Below are positions 24,840-33,901 of a DNA stretch of 64,000 bases, piece by piece. Both the position numbers and the translations under genes were made by a program. Source of the DNA: Sinanaerobacter chloroacetimidivorans (GTDB lineage: Bacteria; Bacillota; Clostridia; Peptostreptococcales; Anaerovoracaceae); NCBI RefSeq assembly GCF_018128545.1, contig NZ_JAGSND010000008.1:140752-204751 (forward strand). The letters run 5' to 3'. Every line of letters begins with the position of its first letter. The first letter of the stretch is position 1. Below the pieces are notes generated by a model that was not told the origin of the DNA, ran no database searches, and saw nothing but the letters and a program-made list of their open reading frames with translations.

Positions 24840-24869
24840 TTGGCAAAAGGAATTTTCTTGTGATATAAT
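24840..24869 (+). promoter_or_regulatory. Promoter for the BaiN-like flavoprotein
   Basis: TTGGCA (24840-24845), an 18-base spacer, and an extended -10 TGATATAAT ending at 24869; the ATG is 26 bases further. Confidence 0.7.
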
Positions 24870-24894
24870 CATTTATGTATGGAGGAAATCATCT

Positions 24895-26244
24895 ATGTCA
24901 AAAAATAGAGCAATTAAAAAAGAAATCACTGTGATCGGAGGCGGAGCCTCAGGACTTATGGCAGCCATTTCCGCTGCCAGAACATTAGGCGGTGACAGCG
25001 TGCGCATCATAGAGAAAAATGATAAGGTAGGACGCAAGCTCCTGGCTACAGGCAATGGCAGGTGCAATTTTTCAAATGTGAAATGTTCCTTTCCCGATTT
25101 CTATAGCTGGATTTTGGATGAATATACCATAAACTTTGCAAAGGAAACTCTCTCTCGGTTTGATGTGGATGATACACTCGAATTTTTCAGAGAAATTGGA
25201 ATTCTTCCGAAAGAAGAAGCAGAAGGCAGAATCTACCCTTATTCGGAGCAGGCAAGCACCGTTCAGGAATCCTTGAAGGCGGAAGCCGAAGGATTAGGAA
25301 TAGAAATCCTGTATTCCAGCAGTGTAAAGTCTGTCAAATTCCTGGATAACGAGGAGGGGACAGCGGCGGATGGCAACCCAGGATTTGAAATTCTTCTGGA
25401 TAAGGGAGATTTGTTATATACCCGGTACCTGATTCTGGCTGCCGGCGGCAAAGCGGGATCCCAATACGGTTCAACGGGAGAAAGCTATCAAATGGCAAGA
25501 TTTTTTGGACATACTATCGTTAAGCCGATCCCGGCTCTGGTGCCTTTTACATCCGAGGATCAACGGTTTCAAATGTTAAAGGGCATAAGAGCCAAGGGAA
25601 AGGTAACCCTATGGAAGGACAGAGCCGTAGAAATTCACGCTGAAACGGGAGAAATTCAGTTTACTGACGAAGGCCTTTCCGGCATCTGCGTGTTAAATTT
25701 AAGCAGATTTTTAAGATTGCGCGAAAAGACAGATGCTTATCATGATTATACTGTCAGGATCGATTTCTTTCCGGAGTACTCCGAGGAAGAATTACATGAT
25801 TTGCTGCATTCCAGAACCGAGTATTTAAAAAACAGAAAAAAGGAAGAATTTTTAAATGGAATGATCAATAAAAGACTTTCACCCGTGCTATTAAAAGAAG
25901 CAGGATGGGATTTTGCAGGCATCTGCAGGGAAATAACCTCTGAGGAGGTAAAGAGACTTGTGATGCTTTTAAAATCATGGGAAGTCGAAATATCCGGAAC
26001 AAAAGGCTGGAAAGAAGCTCAGGTTACCTCCGGCGGTATTTGCATTTTGGAAATCAGTGCAGAAACAATGGAGTCAAAACGAATCAAAGGATTGTATTTT
26101 GCCGGTGAGATCATAGATATGGATGGCTTGTGCGGCGGATATAATCTACAATGGGCATGGACCTCAGGTTATATTGCCGGTGCATCAGCAGCATCGGCGT
26201 CATCGTCGGCTGCAGCAACAGCAGCGTCGGAAAGAAAAGGATAG
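24895..26244 (+). CDS. HI0933/BaiN-family FAD-dependent oxidoreductase
   Basis: A 449-residue flavoprotein with an N-terminal Rossmann motif (VIGGGASGLMAAISAA), KVGRKLLATGNGRCNFSN and the C-terminal YFAGEIIDMDGLCGGYNLQWAW that defines the HI0933 family. Some members reduce bile-acid intermediates (BaiN), others are annotated as aminoacetone oxidases; the physiological substrate is unknown. The ATG at 24895 has GGAGGAA 7 bases upstream; an open frame back to 24766 crosses the promoter and is not used. The tail is a low-complexity Ala/Ser run (about 20 residues). It ends with TAG, 6 bases before the next flavoprotein gene. Confidence 0.88.
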   Translation: MSKNRAIKKEITVIGGGASGLMAAISAARTLGGDSVRIIEKNDKVGRKLLATGNGRCNFSNVKCSFPDFYSWILDEYTINFAKETLSRFDVDDTLEFFREIGILPKEEAEGRIYPYSEQASTVQESLKAEAEGLGIEILYSSSVKSVKFLDNEEGTAADGNPGFEILLDKGDLLYTRYLILAAGGKAGSQYGSTGESYQMARFFGHTIVKPIPALVPFTSEDQRFQMLKGIRAKGKVTLWKDRAVEIHAETGEIQFTDEGLSGICVLNLSRFLRLREKTDAYHDYTVRIDFFPEYSEEELHDLLHSRTEYLKNRKKEEFLNGMINKRLSPVLLKEAGWDFAGICREITSEEVKRLVMLLKSWEVEISGTKGWKEAQVTSGGICILEISAETMESKRIKGLYFAGEIIDMDGLCGGYNLQWAWTSGYIAGASAASASSSAAATAASERKG

Positions 26245-26250
26245 AAGAAC

Positions 26251-27948
26251 ATGCTCAGAATACATGAGATAAAACTGAATATAGATGAAACAACGGAGTT
26301 GCTGCCTCTAAAGATCATCCGGAAATTAAACCGGCCGGATCTTACAATAGCCGGTTACCGAATTGTGAAGGAATCTATTGACGCAAGAGATAAAAGCGAT
26401 ATCAAACGGGTCTATTCCATTGATTTTACTCCTGCTTCAGAAAAGCTGACATCGGAGGAGCTGGAAGAGAAGCTGCTAAAAAGCTGCTTAAAAATAAAAC
26501 TGGAAAGAGCACCGGATAGAAGCTATGAACGGGCGATTCCGGGTACCGCGGAAATGAAGCATCCGCCGGTTATCGTCGGCTTTGGACCTTGCGGAATGTT
26601 TGCCGGACTGATCCTTGCCGAAATGGGATACCGGCCTGTTATTCTGGAACGCGGAAAGACCGTTGAGGACCGGATCGAGGATGTAAGGGCCTTCTGGGAA
26701 CAGGGAATTCTGGATGAAGAATCCAATGTTCAATTCGGAGAAGGCGGTGCAGGTACTTTTTCCGACGGAAAGCTTACTACCCAGATCAAGGACCCAAGAA
26801 TTCATAAGGTTTTGGAAGAGCTGATTCTTGCCGGCGGGCCTGAAGAAATCGCCTATAAGCAAAAAGCACATATCGGAACCGATGTACTCAGAAATGTAGT
26901 AATGAACATCAGAAAAAAAATATTGCATCAGGGCGGAGAAATTTTATTTCAAAGCAAACTGACAGGTATTGATATTGATGAGCATAACGGAATAAAAAAA
27001 CTCACGGGGATCCAAGTGAACGGCAAGGAAACAAGAAAGGCCGATCAGTTGATCCTAGCCATCGGGCATAGCGCCCGGGATACCTTCCGCTTCTTATACC
27101 GGGAAGGCATTGAAATGAAGCAGAAGCCTTTCTCCATCGGGGTTCGTATCGAGCATCCCCAAAGACTGATCAACGAAGCACAATATGGAAGGCAATGGGA
27201 AAGCTATGAGCTGGGCGCAGCCGACTATAAGCTGTCTTATCATTGCAGCAATGGCAGAGGGGTCTATACCTTTTGTATGTGTCCCGGAGGCCATGTAATA
27301 GGAGCTGCATCTCAGAGCGGCGGTGTCGTAACCAACGGAATGAGTTTTCACAGCAGAGATGGTCTAAATTCAAACAGTGGTTTGCTGGTGGATGTAAAGG
27401 TTGAGGATTTTGAGGATGAATCACCCCTTTCCGGAATCGCATTTCAGGAAAAATATGAACGGCTGGCATATGAAGCAGGGGGAGGCAATTACAAGGCTCC
27501 TGCCCAGAAGGTCAGGGATTTTTTAAACCTGACAGAGGCAAACACTTTAAGAACGGATGTCATGGCATCAGAGGTTTCATTACCGGCGACTTCCGCACCG
27601 GAGACATCGCTATCGGAAACTGTCATTCCCACTTATTCTCCAGGAGTGGTTTGGACAGATCTATCCCTGTGTCTTCCGAAATTTGCAGTGGAATCCATGA
27701 AAGAAGCGATTCCTGCACTTGGAAAAAAGCTCAAAGGCTTTGACAGAGGAGACGCTGTACTTACAGGAGTAGAGACAAGAAGCTCTTCACCGGTCCGTAT
27801 CGTAAGGGATCAAAGCTTGATGAGCAATATAAAGGGCATTTATCCAGGGGGAGAAGGAGCCGGATATGCCGGCGGGATTATCTCCGCAGCAGTAGACGGA
27901 ATCAGACTAGCGGAGGAAATTATTAAAAGATATCAAAAACCATTGTAA
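26251..27948 (+). CDS. FAD-dependent dehydrogenase (COG2509 type)
   Basis: A 565-residue flavoprotein with a distinct N-terminal domain of about 100 residues and a dinucleotide fold (VIVGFGPCGMFAGLILAE), NVQFGEGGAGTFSDGKLTT and LAIGHSARDTF, closing with GIYPGGEGAGYAGGI. These mark the group of uncharacterised NAD(P)/FAD-dependent dehydrogenases common in Firmicutes. An insert rich in Ser, Thr, Ala and Pro near residues 440-460 looks variable. It is cotranscribed with the preceding flavoprotein (6-base gap). No substrate can be assigned. Confidence 0.88.
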   Translation: MLRIHEIKLNIDETTELLPLKIIRKLNRPDLTIAGYRIVKESIDARDKSDIKRVYSIDFTPASEKLTSEELEEKLLKSCLKIKLERAPDRSYERAIPGTAEMKHPPVIVGFGPCGMFAGLILAEMGYRPVILERGKTVEDRIEDVRAFWEQGILDEESNVQFGEGGAGTFSDGKLTTQIKDPRIHKVLEELILAGGPEEIAYKQKAHIGTDVLRNVVMNIRKKILHQGGEILFQSKLTGIDIDEHNGIKKLTGIQVNGKETRKADQLILAIGHSARDTFRFLYREGIEMKQKPFSIGVRIEHPQRLINEAQYGRQWESYELGAADYKLSYHCSNGRGVYTFCMCPGGHVIGAASQSGGVVTNGMSFHSRDGLNSNSGLLVDVKVEDFEDESPLSGIAFQEKYERLAYEAGGGNYKAPAQKVRDFLNLTEANTLRTDVMASEVSLPATSAPETSLSETVIPTYSPGVVWTDLSLCLPKFAVESMKEAIPALGKKLKGFDRGDAVLTGVETRSSSPVRIVRDQSLMSNIKGIYPGGEGAGYAGGIISAAVDGIRLAEEIIKRYQKPL

Positions 27949-28019
27949 CAAGCCCATTGGTTTCTATAATATATTAAAAATATGGCTTTTGAAAAAGATA
28001 GAGTAAAGGAGTAATAACC

Positions 28020-28538
28020 ATGTTGGAAAAAGGGTACATTCAAGTTTACACCGGAAACGGTAAGGGGAAAACAACGGCTGCATTGGGCATTTCATTACGG
28101 ACCATTTGCGCAGGAAATAAGGTTTTCTTCGGGCAGTTTATGAAAGGTCAGTGCTATAGTGAGTTGAAAGCCTGTGAGCTTCTTCCCGGTATGGCTATGG
28201 AACAATTCGGCAGCGTCTGCTTTATCAACGGAAAGCCTACGGAGAAAGACTATGCTGATGCAAGAAAGGGTTTGGATCGAATGAAAGAAGTGCTTTCCTC
28301 AGGAGATTATGATATCGTTGTGTTTGATGAAATCAATACTTCCTTGTTTTTTCATCTTGTAACCGTTGAGGAAGTTCTGGCTGTCCTGGATTTGAAACCT
28401 GAAAAGACGGAGGTGATCCTGACGGGTCGTTATGCTCCTGATGAAATTATACAAAGAGCAGATCTTGTAACGGAGATGAAGGAAATCAAACATTATTACA
28501 ATTCAGGTGTTGATTCAAGAGTTGGAATAGAAAATTAG
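28020..28538 (+). CDS. cobO: Corrinoid adenosyltransferase (CobO/BtuR/CobA type)
   Basis: A 172-residue P-loop enzyme that transfers the adenosyl group of ATP to Co(I) corrinoids. It has YTGNGKGKTTAALG (Walker A), IVVFDEINTSLF (Walker B region) and LTGRYAPDEII, all typical of the family. It supplies adenosylcobalamin, which the class II ribonucleotide reductase at 41737 needs; methyltransfer corrinoid proteins use non-adenosylated cofactor. It is preceded by AAAGGAG and followed 14 bases later by a secreted glycosidase gene with no obvious functional link. It ends with TAG. Confidence 0.92.
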   Translation: MLEKGYIQVYTGNGKGKTTAALGISLRTICAGNKVFFGQFMKGQCYSELKACELLPGMAMEQFGSVCFINGKPTEKDYADARKGLDRMKEVLSSGDYDIVVFDEINTSLFFHLVTVEEVLAVLDLKPEKTEVILTGRYAPDEIIQRADLVTEMKEIKHYYNSGVDSRVGIEN

Positions 28539-28552
28539 AAAGGACTGCAGCT

Positions 28553-30127
28553 GTGAAACATAAAATTATTACGTATTTCTTTTGCTATGCGATAGCAATA
28601 ACGCTGATTTTCGGACTTGCTCCATTGGCATATGGAGCTGAGAACGGGCAAAGCGGCCTTTATAGCCTGGAACCTGCCGGGGTTTATGATAAATTCCAGA
28701 ACTATGTTGACGGATATTCTATGATGGTTGATTCGGGGCTTCTGGTGGATATGAACAATTCCGAAGTCTGTACCGTTTTGGAAAACGACCACAAAAGGAT
28801 CGAAATATATAAGGAGACGTTACCTTCCGGCGTTAGTCAGGAAGCCTATATGAATTATTCCAACCAATTTATCCTCAACACGGCGGATCATACGAAAGAA
28901 TATGAGACAAAGACAAAAATAAACGGATGTACGGTACATATATTGCAATGGTCGAGAGAAAAGCTTGCCCGTGTGAACAATGACAAAAACTACTATGCAT
29001 CGATAGAAATTTTATCCGGAACCAGAGACGTGATTACCATATTTGTAAAGGCGGATACGCCATTTTATATGAATGGGGGATATCTCCATCTGGTAAACCA
29101 GTTTTCAACCTTTGCCCCTTCCAAATTTGCTTATCAAAAGCAGGCAGAAGCTGTTTCTGTAGCGGGCAGAGGATGGAATCAGGAAACAAAAGATGTATTT
29201 GAGAAATATTTTTCTGGGGACAGCAGTCTGCAATGGGGAATCTTTGAACCATCCGCTCCCGATGATTTTACCCAGTTACGCCATCTGGAAACCGAAATGG
29301 AATACGAGTTCCCATTTTTGTTAAACTATACCAGCTTTGAAAATAAGTATAAACATCCCAATCTGGCTTATCGGCTGGAAAATGCACAGAAAAACAATAA
29401 GATTCTGGAACTGACCCTACAGACCTCATGGACCGCTTCGGGGGAAGGAAACATGGTATACGACGTTTTAGACGGCGAGTATGATGAATTTATAAAGGAT
29501 TACGCAAAAACAGTCAGTGATTTCAATCATCCCGTATTGTTCCGCCTGGGAAATGAGATGAACGGAGACTGGTGCCCTTATTCCAGTTATAATACATCGA
29601 AGGATACCTTGATTTTCAAAGAGTTTTATCGCTACATTTACAAAATCTTTGAAGAAGCAGGAGCAGATAACGTGATCTGGGTCTGGAATCCGAACGGAAA
29701 ATCTTTCCCGGACTTTGAATGGAATGATGCAGTCATGTATTATCCCGGAGATGAATACGTGGATATTGTGGGATTAACCGCTTATAATACCGGCACTTAT
29801 TATCCGGGAGAAAACTGGACTTCCTTTCAGGAACTCTATGATCCACTTTATTCCGAAGCTATGCGGATTTATGGAAAGAAACCCATGATGATAACGGAAT
29901 TTGCATCCAGCAGCATCGGCGGAGACAAGAATCAGTGGATCAAGGACATGTTCTCCAGGATAGAAAGCTACGAGAACATTAAAGTGGCGATCTGGTGGGA
30001 CGGCTGCGACTGGGATGCATACGGCAATATCGCAAGACCTTATTTCATCGATGAAACACCCGCAATCATCAAAACTTTTAAAGAACTGCTGAATAAGAGA
30101 CCTTTGTTCTGGGATGTTTACGCTTGA
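28553..30127 (+). CDS. Secreted glycoside hydrolase, family 26-like
   Basis: A 524-residue protein with a signal peptide (hydrophobic 7-26, then AYG-AEN). The last 300 residues form a TIM-barrel like GH26 beta-mannanases: RLGNEMNGDW with the acid/base Glu335, WVWNPNG, and MITEFASSS with the nucleophile Glu449. The first 200 residues are a separate region with no motif I recognise. It probably cleaves a beta-mannan or related glycan outside the cell, or trims a cell-surface polymer. The GTG start follows AAAGGA by about 8 bases. Specificity inside the family is not readable from sequence. Confidence 0.8.
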   Translation: MKHKIITYFFCYAIAITLIFGLAPLAYGAENGQSGLYSLEPAGVYDKFQNYVDGYSMMVDSGLLVDMNNSEVCTVLENDHKRIEIYKETLPSGVSQEAYMNYSNQFILNTADHTKEYETKTKINGCTVHILQWSREKLARVNNDKNYYASIEILSGTRDVITIFVKADTPFYMNGGYLHLVNQFSTFAPSKFAYQKQAEAVSVAGRGWNQETKDVFEKYFSGDSSLQWGIFEPSAPDDFTQLRHLETEMEYEFPFLLNYTSFENKYKHPNLAYRLENAQKNNKILELTLQTSWTASGEGNMVYDVLDGEYDEFIKDYAKTVSDFNHPVLFRLGNEMNGDWCPYSSYNTSKDTLIFKEFYRYIYKIFEEAGADNVIWVWNPNGKSFPDFEWNDAVMYYPGDEYVDIVGLTAYNTGTYYPGENWTSFQELYDPLYSEAMRIYGKKPMMITEFASSSIGGDKNQWIKDMFSRIESYENIKVAIWWDGCDWDAYGNIARPYFIDETPAIIKTFKELLNKRPLFWDVYA

Positions 30128-30185
30128 AATTTAAAATAAAAAAATTTTCTTCGCTATCGCACGGTGCATTATAGGGGGAATTCAT

Positions 30186-30374
30186 ATGGAAAAATGGGAG
30201 TACAAAACAATTGTGTTTGATAAAAATGGGCTTTTTAAAGCAAAATTTGATCTAGATGAAAAATTAAACGAACAAGGTGAAGAAGGTTGGGAACTTGTAG
30301 CAATGGTGTCTCCCGTATCTAGCAGTGGGATGTCAGTTCAGATGTTTGCAACATTAAAGCGTAAGAAAAAGTAA
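30186..30374 (+). CDS. DUF4177-family small protein
   Basis: A 62-residue protein with the DUF4177 pattern: it starts EKWEYKTIVF, has LNEQGEEGWELVAM in the middle, and ends with a basic KRKKK tail. The family is widespread in bacteria with no known function. AGGGGGAA is 7 bases before the ATG. It is a short gene that is easily missed. Confidence 0.82.
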   Translation: MEKWEYKTIVFDKNGLFKAKFDLDEKLNEQGEEGWELVAMVSPVSSSGMSVQMFATLKRKKK

Positions 30375-30442
30375 TTTTCTATTCAATAAAAAATTTATAA
30401 AATGTACTTGCAAATTAGTTAAAATTAGTCCACAAAATAAAA

Positions 30443-30485
30443 ACCACTATATGAAGTTCTTAATGAATCATATAGCGGTCTTTTA
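30443..30485. terminator. Terminator between the DUF4177 gene and gpmI
   Basis: ACCACTATATGA and TCATATAGCGGT pair with one mismatch around a 13-base loop, with T-rich sequence to the right and an A-rich stretch to the left, so it can serve both converging genes. Confidence 0.75.
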
Positions 30486-30547
30486 TTTTGTTTATTATTT
30501 TGAATGATCCCTAATTATCAGCCATTAGTCGTGACATAGCCTTATTT

Positions 30548-32089
30548 TTATTTCAGCAACAAACTATGGCCTGTCATTTCTTCAGGCTTTTCAATCCCCA
30601 TTAAATCCAACAAGGTTGGAGCTACATCGGCAAGAACGCCGCCCTCTATAAGGGTAACGGGCTTGTTGGCGATCACCAGGAACGGTACGGGATTTACGGA
30701 ATGGGCGGTAATCACCTGACCTTGCTCATCCAGCATGCAATCCGCATTTCCATGATCTGCCGTGAGGATGACCTGGCCCCCTTTATCATTAATTGCGTCT
30801 ATGACCCTGATTAAACATTTATCCAGAGTTTCGATTGCTTCGATGGTTGCTTCCATATTTCCTGTGTGTCCTACCATATCCGGATTTGCATAGTTCAGAA
30901 TGATCACATCATATTTGTCTTCCTGAATTTGCTCCAGTACACGATCCGTCACCTGGCATGCGCTCATTTCAGGCTGCAGGTCATAGGTGGCGACCTTAGG
31001 AGAAGGAACCAGGATACGATCTTCTCCATTATTCGGAGCCTCAATACCGCCGTTAAAGAAGAAGGTTACGTGCGCATATTTTTCAGTCTCTGCAATCCTC
31101 AGCTGCCTTAATCCAAGTTGTGACAAATATTCTCCCAGCGTATTTTTTAATGATTGCGGAGGAAAGGCTACCAGTACATTCGGCATTTCCGCATCATACT
31201 GTGTCATGCAGACATAACAAAGATCCGATACCACTTTTTCACGGCGGAATCCGTTGAAGTTTTCATCCACAAAACAACGGGTCAATTCTCTGGCACGGTC
31301 CGGTCTGAAGTTGAACATGATAACCGCGTCATGATCGTTGACGGTTACTGCGGAACCGTCCGGATTTGCAATGGAGGTAGGAAGAACAAATTCATCATTG
31401 TTTCCCTGTTCGTAGGATGCTTTCAGAGCTTCTTTTGCAGAGGCGGCTCTTTCGCCGATCCCCAAGGTCATGGCATCATAAGCCTTTTGCACTCTTTCCC
31501 AGCGATTATCCCGATCCATGGCGTAGTACCGTCCAGAAACCACTGCAATTTGACCGACTCCTATTTTTTCAAGCTCTTCTTCCAACATAGTAAAGTAGAT
31601 TCCGGCACTTTGTGGCGGAACATCTCTGCCGTCAAGCAAGGTATGGATATAAACTTTCGTCAGGCCTTTTTGCTTTGCCAATTCCAGCAAGGCATAAAGA
31701 TGTGTAATATGGCTGTGTACGCCGCCGTCGGAAAGAAGGCCGATAAGGTGCAGGGCGGAGTCGTTCTTTACTGCGTGATCTATTGCCGTATTCAGTGCTT
31801 TATTCTGATAAAAAGTTCCTTCCTGGATTTCTTTGGTAATCTTTGTGAGCTCCTGATAAACAATACGGCCTGCGCCGATATTCAGATGACCTACTTCAGA
31901 ATTTCCCATTTGACCCTGAGGCAGACCAACGTCTAATCCGCTGGCGCCGATAAGGGTATTTGGATATTGCTGAAATAGAGAATCTATATTTTTTTTATCT
32001 GCATTGGCTATGGCATTTCCTGTACATTCCTTGCTTGATCCATAGCCATCCAGGATCATTAATAACATAGGTTTTTTGCTTGTTTCCAT
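30548..32089 (-). CDS. gpmI: 2,3-bisphosphoglycerate-independent phosphoglycerate mutase
   Basis: This enzyme interconverts 3- and 2-phosphoglycerate in glycolysis using two Mn2+. The 513-residue length is standard. LMILDGYG gives the first metal Asp, GQMGNSEVGHLNIG holds the catalytic phosphoserine, and LTADHGNADCM and AHSVNPVPF give late metal ligands. AAAGGAGC lies 9 bases before the ATG. It is a single gene, divergent from the flippase gene and far from the other glycolytic genes at the left end of the window. Confidence 0.97.
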   Translation of the reverse strand: METSKKPMLLMILDGYGSSKECTGNAIANADKKNIDSLFQQYPNTLIGASGLDVGLPQGQMGNSEVGHLNIGAGRIVYQELTKITKEIQEGTFYQNKALNTAIDHAVKNDSALHLIGLLSDGGVHSHITHLYALLELAKQKGLTKVYIHTLLDGRDVPPQSAGIYFTMLEEELEKIGVGQIAVVSGRYYAMDRDNRWERVQKAYDAMTLGIGERAASAKEALKASYEQGNNDEFVLPTSIANPDGSAVTVNDHDAVIMFNFRPDRARELTRCFVDENFNGFRREKVVSDLCYVCMTQYDAEMPNVLVAFPPQSLKNTLGEYLSQLGLRQLRIAETEKYAHVTFFFNGGIEAPNNGEDRILVPSPKVATYDLQPEMSACQVTDRVLEQIQEDKYDVIILNYANPDMVGHTGNMEATIEAIETLDKCLIRVIDAINDKGGQVILTADHGNADCMLDEQGQVITAHSVNPVPFLVIANKPVTLIEGGVLADVAPTLLDLMGIEKPEEMTGHSLLLK

Positions 32090-32135
32090 ATTTTACTGCT
32101 CCTTTAAAATCTCTATATCTCATCATATTTTTATT

Positions 32136-32141
32136 ATTATA
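32136..32141 (-). promoter_or_regulatory. Extended -10 for gpmI
   Basis: On the minus strand TGATATAAT reads as an extended -10, about 50 bases before the gpmI ATG. No clear -35 is seen. Confidence 0.5.
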
Positions 32142-32183
32142 TCAAAATTAAAAAATAAAATATATAGAACAAGCCAAAAATTT

Positions 32184-32192
32184 TGGTATAAT
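32184..32192 (+). promoter_or_regulatory. Extended -10 for the SpoVB-like gene
   Basis: TGGTATAAT, 47 bases before the ATG at 32240; the -35 region is weak. Confidence 0.55.
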
Positions 32193-32239
32193 AGAACTAA
32201 ATCAAGTTTAGAAGGCGTGTTGGAGGAAACAGAGATCAT

Positions 32240-33850
32240 ATGAGCAAAAAAACATTTTTAAGGGGAGCTGCAATATTAGGGATTGCAGGACTATTGGTTC
32301 AGGTAATGGGTGCGATTTTCAGAATCCCCCTGGGAAATATCATTGGGGATGAAGGGATGGGCTATTACCAGACCGCATATCCTATCTACGTTTTTTTGCT
32401 GGTATTTTCTACCAACGGAGCACCGGCAGCTATTTCAAAGATGACTTCGGAAAGAGTTGCTTTAGGGCAGCATTCGGAAGCCTACAGAGTCTTTAAGCTA
32501 TCTTTTGTACTGATGTTTGCTTTGGGAATCGTGGCCTCCTCCATCTTTTTCTTCGGAGCCGAACGGATTGTTACGCTCTTGAAGAATCCAGGAGCCTACT
32601 ACTCCATGCTGGCAATCGCGCCGGCCCTGCTTTTCGTACCCATTATGTCAGTATTCAGAGGGTATTTTCAAGGTCTGCAGGAAATGGAGCCTACGGCGGT
32701 ATCCCAGCTTGCAGAACAGGCGGTTAGAGTAGCAGTTGGCCTTACTCTGGCCATTGTCCTCGTGCCGAAAGGAATTGAATATGCTTCTGCTGGAGCTACC
32801 ATCGGAACAAGCATCGGACCCATAGCGGGAGTTTTTATTCTTTTAATTATTTATTATTTAAAAAAAGGAAAATTATTAAAAGAAATTAGTAGAAACGAAA
32901 CAAATACAATCATTGAAAAAGAAAGTGCCGGAAAAATTATCGGTACCCTGGCAGCCATTGCAGTGCCAATTACCATAGGCGTTTCCATATTGCCGATCAT
33001 GAATGTGGTCGATGTGGCCATCGTTATGAGAAGACTGCAGGATGTCGGCTACAGCCTGAAGGAAGCAAATGCGTTTTATGGGCAGCTTACCGGTATGGCG
33101 GGTCCTGTTATTAATATCCCTATGGCATTGGCTTTGAGCATAGCCTTAAGTATGGTGCCTGCAATCGCTGCAGCAAACAGTACCAGAGACTTGGACTTCT
33201 TAAATACAAATATTAAACTGGGCTTAAGGACCGCTATGATTATCGGTGTACCCTGCACCTTCGGACTCATGTCCCTTGCTGAGCCGATTATGCTGTTGAT
33301 CTACCCAATGCAGGCTGAGAGTGCATCTAGTGCGGCGCCCTGTCTGTTTTATCTTGCCATTGGAATTATATTTCTTGCCATTGCACAGACCATGGCCGGG
33401 ATCCTTCAAGGCCTGGGAAAACCCTATACTGCCGTTGCAGGACTGGGACTGGGCGTACTGGTAAAGGCGATTTCTACCTATATCCTGACGGGTATACCCG
33501 CTCTTAACGTGCAAGGTGCTGCAATCGGGAGCACCGTTGCATACGGTGTCATCGGAATCTTTAATTTTGTTGCAGTGAAGAAACTGACCAATACAAAATT
33601 TGATATCGGAATATCAGTATGGAAGCCTCTGCTTTCCGGTGTGCTGATGTGTATCTGTGTTCTGGTAAGCTATTATGTATTGGAAGGCGTGATCGGGAAC
33701 AGCCTCTCAACCGTAATTTCCATTGGTATTGGTGCTGCTGTCTACGGAGTTATGCTGATTAAGACAAAATCCATCAGCCCTCATGAAATCAGACTGCTTC
33801 CAAAAGGAGAAAAGCTTGCGGCTTTATTAAGCAAATTAAGGCTTATCTAA
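32240..33850 (+). CDS. SpoVB/MurJ-like lipid-linked polysaccharide flippase
   Basis: A 536-residue membrane protein of the MATE-like (MOP) superfamily with about 14 helices. The start FLRGAAILGIAGLLVQVMGAIFRIPLGNIIG and the following GMGYYQTAYPIYVFLL are typical of Firmicutes SpoVB/YtgP proteins, which flip lipid-linked cell-wall precursors. Whether this one acts in vegetative wall synthesis or sporulation is not decidable. GGAGGAAAC lies about 10 bases before the ATG. addA begins 51 bases downstream on the same strand. Confidence 0.87.
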   Translation: MSKKTFLRGAAILGIAGLLVQVMGAIFRIPLGNIIGDEGMGYYQTAYPIYVFLLVFSTNGAPAAISKMTSERVALGQHSEAYRVFKLSFVLMFALGIVASSIFFFGAERIVTLLKNPGAYYSMLAIAPALLFVPIMSVFRGYFQGLQEMEPTAVSQLAEQAVRVAVGLTLAIVLVPKGIEYASAGATIGTSIGPIAGVFILLIIYYLKKGKLLKEISRNETNTIIEKESAGKIIGTLAAIAVPITIGVSILPIMNVVDVAIVMRRLQDVGYSLKEANAFYGQLTGMAGPVINIPMALALSIALSMVPAIAAANSTRDLDFLNTNIKLGLRTAMIIGVPCTFGLMSLAEPIMLLIYPMQAESASSAAPCLFYLAIGIIFLAIAQTMAGILQGLGKPYTAVAGLGLGVLVKAISTYILTGIPALNVQGAAIGSTVAYGVIGIFNFVAVKKLTNTKFDIGISVWKPLLSGVLMCICVLVSYYVLEGVIGNSLSTVISIGIGAAVYGVMLIKTKSISPHEIRLLPKGEKLAALLSKLRLI

Positions 33851-33901
33851 TCGTTCTTATAGCCTATTTGAATCTAAAATAAACTTTTCCAGAGGATTGT
33901 T

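Noticed and set aside
24766..24894. 43-residue N-terminal extension of the BaiN-like protein
   Set aside because: It crosses a good promoter and ribosome site; the conserved flavoprotein fold starts after 24895.
31154..31936. 260-residue open frame on the plus strand
   Set aside because: It lies fully antisense to gpmI and its composition looks like a reverse shadow.
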